Source: Enterobacteriaceae bacterium 4M9 (GTDB lineage: Bacteria > Pseudomonadota > Gammaproteobacteria > Enterobacterales > Enterobacteriaceae). Taken from it: DNA of 64,000 nt. Made by a program: the position numbers and the translations under genes. Within the stretch, counting starts at the first letter, position 1. Each line of letters starts with the position of its first letter. The notes beneath the pieces were generated by a model. The model saw only the letters and a list, made by a program, of their open reading frames with translations. It did no database searches and was not told the DNA's origin. Shown here piece by piece: positions 60,937 through 64,000 of the stretch. The stretch lies in contig JAADJJ010000001.1 of the NCBI GenBank assembly GCA_010092695.1, positions 3,162,001 to 3,226,000 on the forward strand, written 5' to 3'.

Positions 60937-60965
60937 TTGACCGGAAAGGTCTGACTCCCTATAGT
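60937..60965 (+). promoter_or_regulatory. promoter of the second tRNA-Ser gene
   Basis: TTGACC (60937-60942) and TATAGT (60960-60965) with 17-bp spacing and a GCGCCCC discriminator. It differs from the first promoter, so each tRNA has its own. Confidence 0.85.
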
Positions 60966-61005
60966 AGCGCCCCGTTGCCCGCCTCAGGCGAGTGACAAAC
61001 AATTT

Positions 61006-61093
61006 GGTGAGGTGTCCGAGAGGCTGAAGGAGCACGCCTGGAAAGTGTGTATACGGCAACGTATCAAGGGTTCGAATCCCTTCCTCACCGCCA
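61006..61093 (+). tRNA. tRNA-Ser(GGA), second copy
   Basis: Identical over all 88 nt to the copy at 59851-59938, including the encoded CCA, but with a different promoter, 5' leader and downstream terminator (AGCCTGAAC-TCAC-GTTCAGGCT then T-run at 61103-61132). E. coli has one such gene at this locus, so this is a local second copy. Confidence 0.97.
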
Positions 61094-61630
61094 TATTTTT
61101 TAAGAGAGCCTGAACTCACGTTCAGGCTTTTTTATTGCATATTACACGGACAGGAAGGGTGAGAAGCCTTGACCAGGGTTCGACTACAAGCGCAGCTTGT
61201 TGGACAGACGCCGAGCCCGCGAGGCGGCTGCCCGAAGGGCGAGCGTAGCGAGTCAATCCCTTCCTCACCGCCATACTTTTTAAGAGAGCCTGAACTCACG
61301 TTCAGGCTTTTTTATTGCATATTACACGGACAGGAAGGGTGAGAAGCCTTGACCAGGGTTCGACTACAAGCGCAGCTTGTAGGACAGACGCCGAGCCCGT
61401 GAGGCGGCTGCCCGAAGGGCGAGCGTAGCGAGTCAATCCCTTCCTCACCGCCATATTCTGAGTAAAAAAGCTCGCTGCAAAGCGGGCTTTTTTATTGCCT
61501 GAGGCCTGAGTAAGAAAAGGTGTGAAGCCTCAACCCGGGTTCGGCCACAAGCGCAGCCTGTTGGACAGACGCCGAGCCAGCAAGACCGTTTCCCGAAAGG
61601 CGAGTAACGCGAGTCAATCCCCTGCGCTCA
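61094..61630 (+). repeat. tandem 180-bp tRNA-Ser-linked repeat array 2 (two full units and one decayed)
   Basis: Units run 61094-61273, 61274-61453 and 61454 to about 61630. The structured segment and the tRNA 3'-end copies (ending at 61273 and 61453) match array 1, but the first two units carry a different terminator hairpin (AGCCTGAAC/GTTCAGGCT), and the acceptor 5'-strand copy has changed to GGACAGG while the T-stem part AAGGG is kept. The last unit has the array-1 terminator and a decayed end (CAATCCCCTGCGCTC). Confidence 0.93.
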
Positions 61631-61675
61631 CACTAACTACATCAGCCCTCTCAATATATTCAGCCCCTGCCCCAC

Positions 61676-61702
61676 AAAAAACCCGGGCTTACGCCCGGGT
61701 TC
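61676..61702 (-). terminator. rho-independent terminator of phoH
   Basis: AACCCGGGC and GCCCGGGTT pair around TTAC and are followed on the minus strand by six T residues. Confidence 0.88.
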
Positions 61703-61729
61703 ATGACCGCATTAATCGCGCCAACGCAC

Positions 61730-62518
61730 TCAGCTGTACGCCATCAGCGCTCGCTGGCACAGTTCGGAGCGCACGCAGTCCTCTTTGCTAAACCGGACCA
61801 CGCTCACCATATCGTCATCATCAAAGCGTGCCAGCGCGTCACCCAACCCGGATAGTACTCCGGATGGCAGGTCGCACTGGGTGATGTCGCCGTTGACTAT
61901 GACGGTGACATTCTCCCCGAGGCGGGTCAGGAACATCTTCATCTGCGCCGCGGTGACGTTCTGCGCCTCATCCAGAATCACCACCGCGTTTTCAAAGGTA
62001 CGTCCGCGCATATAAGCGAACGGCGCAATTTCAACCTTGCCAATTTCCGGGCGTAAGCAGTACTGCATAAACGACGCTCCGAGCCTGCGCACCAGAATGT
62101 CGTAGACCGGGCGGAAATACGGCGCGAATTTTTCCGAAATATCACCGGGCAAAAAGCCGAGGTCTTCATCGGCCTGGAGCACCGGGCGCGTCACAATAAT
62201 CCTGTCAACGTCCTTATGAATCAGCGCATCGGCGGCTTTTGCCGCGCTGATAAACGTTTTGCCACAGCCTGCTTCCCCCGTAGCAAAAATCAATTTCTTA
62301 CGCTCTATTGCCTGCAGATAGCGCTCCTGAGCTTCATTGCGCGCCTCGACAGGCGAGTTATCACGGCAATCCCTGGCCATACCGATAGCTTCTACGCCGC
62401 TCATTTGCACAAGCGAGGTGACCGATTCTTCCTCACGCTGCTTGTGGCTGCGTGAGTCTCGCCTCAGCAGACGTTTCGCTTCGCGACGAGCTTTGATCAC
62501 TGCTTTCTGTCTTCCCAT
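61730..62518 (-). CDS. phoH: PhoH, phosphate-starvation-inducible ATPase
   Basis: From ATG 62518 (MGRQKAVIKARREAKRLL) the protein has 262 residues, with Walker A in ATGEAGCGKTFISA, Walker B in VVILDEAQNVTAAQM and the RxLQADEDLGFLPGD block of PhoH proteins. It binds ATP; the RNA-related function proposed for the family is not settled. A ribosome site (AAGGTG) precedes this ATG. The frame is open 94 codons upstream to 62800, but that part looks non-coding. The neighbours tRNA-Ser/ghrA and efeB are as in E. coli. No clear Pho box was identified. Confidence 0.94.
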   Translation of the reverse strand: MGRQKAVIKARREAKRLLRRDSRSHKQREEESVTSLVQMSGVEAIGMARDCRDNSPVEARNEAQERYLQAIERKKLIFATGEAGCGKTFISAAKAADALIHKDVDRIIVTRPVLQADEDLGFLPGDISEKFAPYFRPVYDILVRRLGASFMQYCLRPEIGKVEIAPFAYMRGRTFENAVVILDEAQNVTAAQMKMFLTRLGENVTVIVNGDITQCDLPSGVLSGLGDALARFDDDDMVSVVRFSKEDCVRSELCQRALMAYS

Positions 62519-63012
62519 GGATGGCACCTTGATGAGTTGGTTTACATGACACGCAGCGCCTACAGGCGCGCGTTGATGCGCACAAACAGATGAGGGTTGG
62601 CTTCCTTTTAAGCCATTAACTGCCGGTTTTTTTAACGCATGCGAGCTGCATACGGCATGGCCGCAGGCGTCGGTTTGATAATGGGATGTCGTGAAAGAAG
62701 GAAATGTAGCGGTGAAGAAAGTATTGCCGGTAGAGGAGCTACCCGGCTGGTTGGTACGGGTTATCTTTTTAACTTGCTGTCGAATACAGCACTTCGGCAT
62801 CCGCGATCTCCACAGGTGAAACTTTATTCACAATTGAGAACTACCGCTCGTTATTAATTACATCAGAAGAAATCATTTTGACAACAAATTTTTCACCAAA
62901 ACGTAACCAAAATAACGCACTCGCCTGCCACAGCGTTATCACACAACAATATTACAGAAATAAATCAGTAAGATAGAAAAAAACTAAATAACGCGCTACC
63001 ACGCTCAAGAAA
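62519..63012. other. gap between phoH and efeB
   Basis: 494 bp without a supported gene; the part from about 62860 to 63000 is AT-rich. It should contain the phoH promoter. No Pho box or small-RNA structure was firmly recognised. Confidence 0.5.
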
Positions 63013-63043
63013 GTTTGAGTGGCTATTTATTAACCACTCAAAC
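63013..63043 (-). terminator. probable terminator of efeB
   Basis: GTTTGAGTGG and CCACTCAAAC form a perfect 10-bp stem 20 bp after the efeB stop, followed on the minus strand by TTTC; the T-run is weak. Confidence 0.6.
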
Positions 63044-63062
63044 CCGGATAAATATCGGTGAA

Positions 63063-64000
63063 TCAGGCTTCCAGCAATCCCTGAGCCAGATAGCGCGATG
63101 CATCAGGCACGCCTGGCAGCACAAAGAAATATCCTCCGCCAACTGGCTTCACATATTCTTCCAGCGCTTCGCCATTTAAACGTGTTTGTACCGCGATAAA
63201 GCCTTTTTCCAGGTCATGCTGGTAACACACAAACAGCAGTCCCATATCCAGCTGACCAGATTGGGTCGCACCGCGTGAGTAGCTGTAGCCCCGGCGCATC
63301 ATCAAACTCGACTGCGTTTGCGGCGTGCGCGGGTTAGCCAACCGCATATGGCTGTCGAGCGCAATCACCTCGCCTTCGGGATCGGTGCTAAAGTCCGGCT
63401 CATCGTGCTCATGTTCCATGCCCAGTGGCGCACCGCTGGCCTTATTACGCCCGAAGATGGTTTCCTGTTCTTTGAGCGGTGTGCGGTCCCAGAACTCGAC
63501 ACGAAAGCGAATAATACGCACCGCCTGATAGCTGCCGCCTGCGGCCCATGCAGGCTCCTGCTGGTCAGGCGTCACCCAGATTACATTATCCATCAGCGAC
63601 TTATCACAGCTGTCTGGATTTGCGCTGCCGTCTTTAAAGCCCAGCAGGTTAACCGGCGTTTCTTTGCCACGACTGCGCGCGGCGTGATCGGAAATAAAAC
63701 CTTCGCGCTGCCAGCGCACGCTCAGTAAATCCGGTGTGTGCTTGATAACATCACGCAGCGCGTGAATCACCGTGTCCTGCGTATTGGCGCAAATCTGAAT
63801 CAACAAGTCGCCGTGACACTGCGCGGCATCCAGCGCGTCGTTAGGAAAACGCGACATTTTTTGTAGCGTTTTTGGCCGGTGTGCCGCAAGACCAAAGCGT
63901 TCATCAAACAGCGAATGGCCAACGGAAACGGTCATGGTCAGGTTATCGGGCGCAATCGTTGGCCCGAGGATGCCGGAGTCCAGCGGCGGCATCTGTGGGT
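63063..64000 (-). CDS. efeB: EfeB, Tat-exported heme peroxidase (DyP type), 5' part beyond the window
   Basis: About 312 codons are visible; the reading frame continues through the right edge (PQMPPLDSGILGPTIAPDN), so the Tat signal and roughly the first quarter of the about 423-residue protein are missing. The DyP motif LLGFKDGSANPD and the heme-ligand histidine region (MEHEHDEPDF) are present, with the conserved GGGYFFVLPG near the C-terminus. EfeB works with EfeU and EfeO in ferrous iron uptake, oxidising heme or iron in the periplasm. The order efeB-phoH is as in E. coli. Confidence 0.95.
   Translation of the reverse strand, partial: PQMPPLDSGILGPTIAPDNLTMTVSVGHSLFDERFGLAAHRPKTLQKMSRFPNDALDAAQCHGDLLIQICANTQDTVIHALRDVIKHTPDLLSVRWQREGFISDHAARSRGKETPVNLLGFKDGSANPDSCDKSLMDNVIWVTPDQQEPAWAAGGSYQAVRIIRFRVEFWDRTPLKEQETIFGRNKASGAPLGMEHEHDEPDFSTDPEGEVIALDSHMRLANPRTPQTQSSLMMRRGYSYSRGATQSGQLDMGLLFVCYQHDLEKGFIAVQTRLNGEALEEYVKPVGGGYFFVLPGVPDASRYLAQGLLEA

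Noticed and set aside
62519..62800. 94-codon N-terminal extension of phoH
   Set aside because: The residues look non-coding, and ATG 62518 has a good ribosome site and begins the conserved region.

Overview
This window is chromosomal DNA from a member of the Enterobacteriaceae that is not E. coli or Salmonella. Core genes match E. coli K-12 closely in protein length and local order, but several E. coli clusters are missing and other genes are inserted. G+C looks like the mid-50s by eye. The layout points to an Enterobacter/Klebsiella/Kosakonia-like relative; genus cannot be fixed from the sequence alone.

Left part (1-15490): a partial LysR regulator and a divergent GNAT acetyltransferase, an orphan lacZ with no lacI or lacY beside it, an orphan EntD-type phosphopantetheinyl transferase, yeeX (carrying a 1-base frameshift), yeeA, an inserted three-gene membrane gluconate-type dehydrogenase operon (small subunit, FAD subunit, triheme cytochrome c), the SOS gene sbmC with its LexA box, a small lipoprotein gene, sbcB (exonuclease I), and a 10-repeat type I-E CRISPR array with its leader on the ptsG side. 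No cas gene is in the window.

Middle part (15491-33500): the ptsG-to-rne block. On the minus strand lie ptsG, ycfH, holB, tmk, mltG (yceG), pabC, fabF, acpP, fabG, fabD, fabH, plsX, rpmF and yceD; then yceF (+), rluC (-) and rne (+). This is the conserved cluster for fatty-acid and phospholipid start-up, folate and dTMP synthesis, DNA polymerase clamp loading and glucose uptake. In E. coli ptsG is followed by fhuE and sbcB lies on the far side of the terminus. The ptsG/sbcB junction here is what a single inversion across the terminus would give, and the CRISPR array sits exactly in that junction.

Right part (33500-64000): murJ, mviM, yceH, rimJ (-); grxB, yceB, pyrC, dinI, bssS, solA, yceJ, yceI (+); trhO/yceA (-); lpxL, msyB (+); yceK, opgH, opgG (-); opgC (+); an inserted LysR/SDR pair; clsC, ymdB, ycdY, ycdX, ghrA (-); two tRNA-Ser(GGA) genes; phoH (-) and a partial efeB (-). 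The flg flagellar cluster (between murJ and rne in E. coli), the csg curli cluster (between ycdY and ymdB) and mdtG are absent from their usual places.

The most unusual element is at 59850-61640. Each tRNA-Ser gene is followed by tandem 180-181 bp units. Each intact unit ends in the exact 3' end of the tRNA including CCA and contains a rho-independent terminator. In the first array most units also rebuild the tRNA acceptor stem plus T-stem around a roughly 98-nt GC-rich structured insert. This resembles, in architecture but not sequence, the rtT repeats of the E. coli tyrT operon, and is the best candidate here for a poorly described RNA system.
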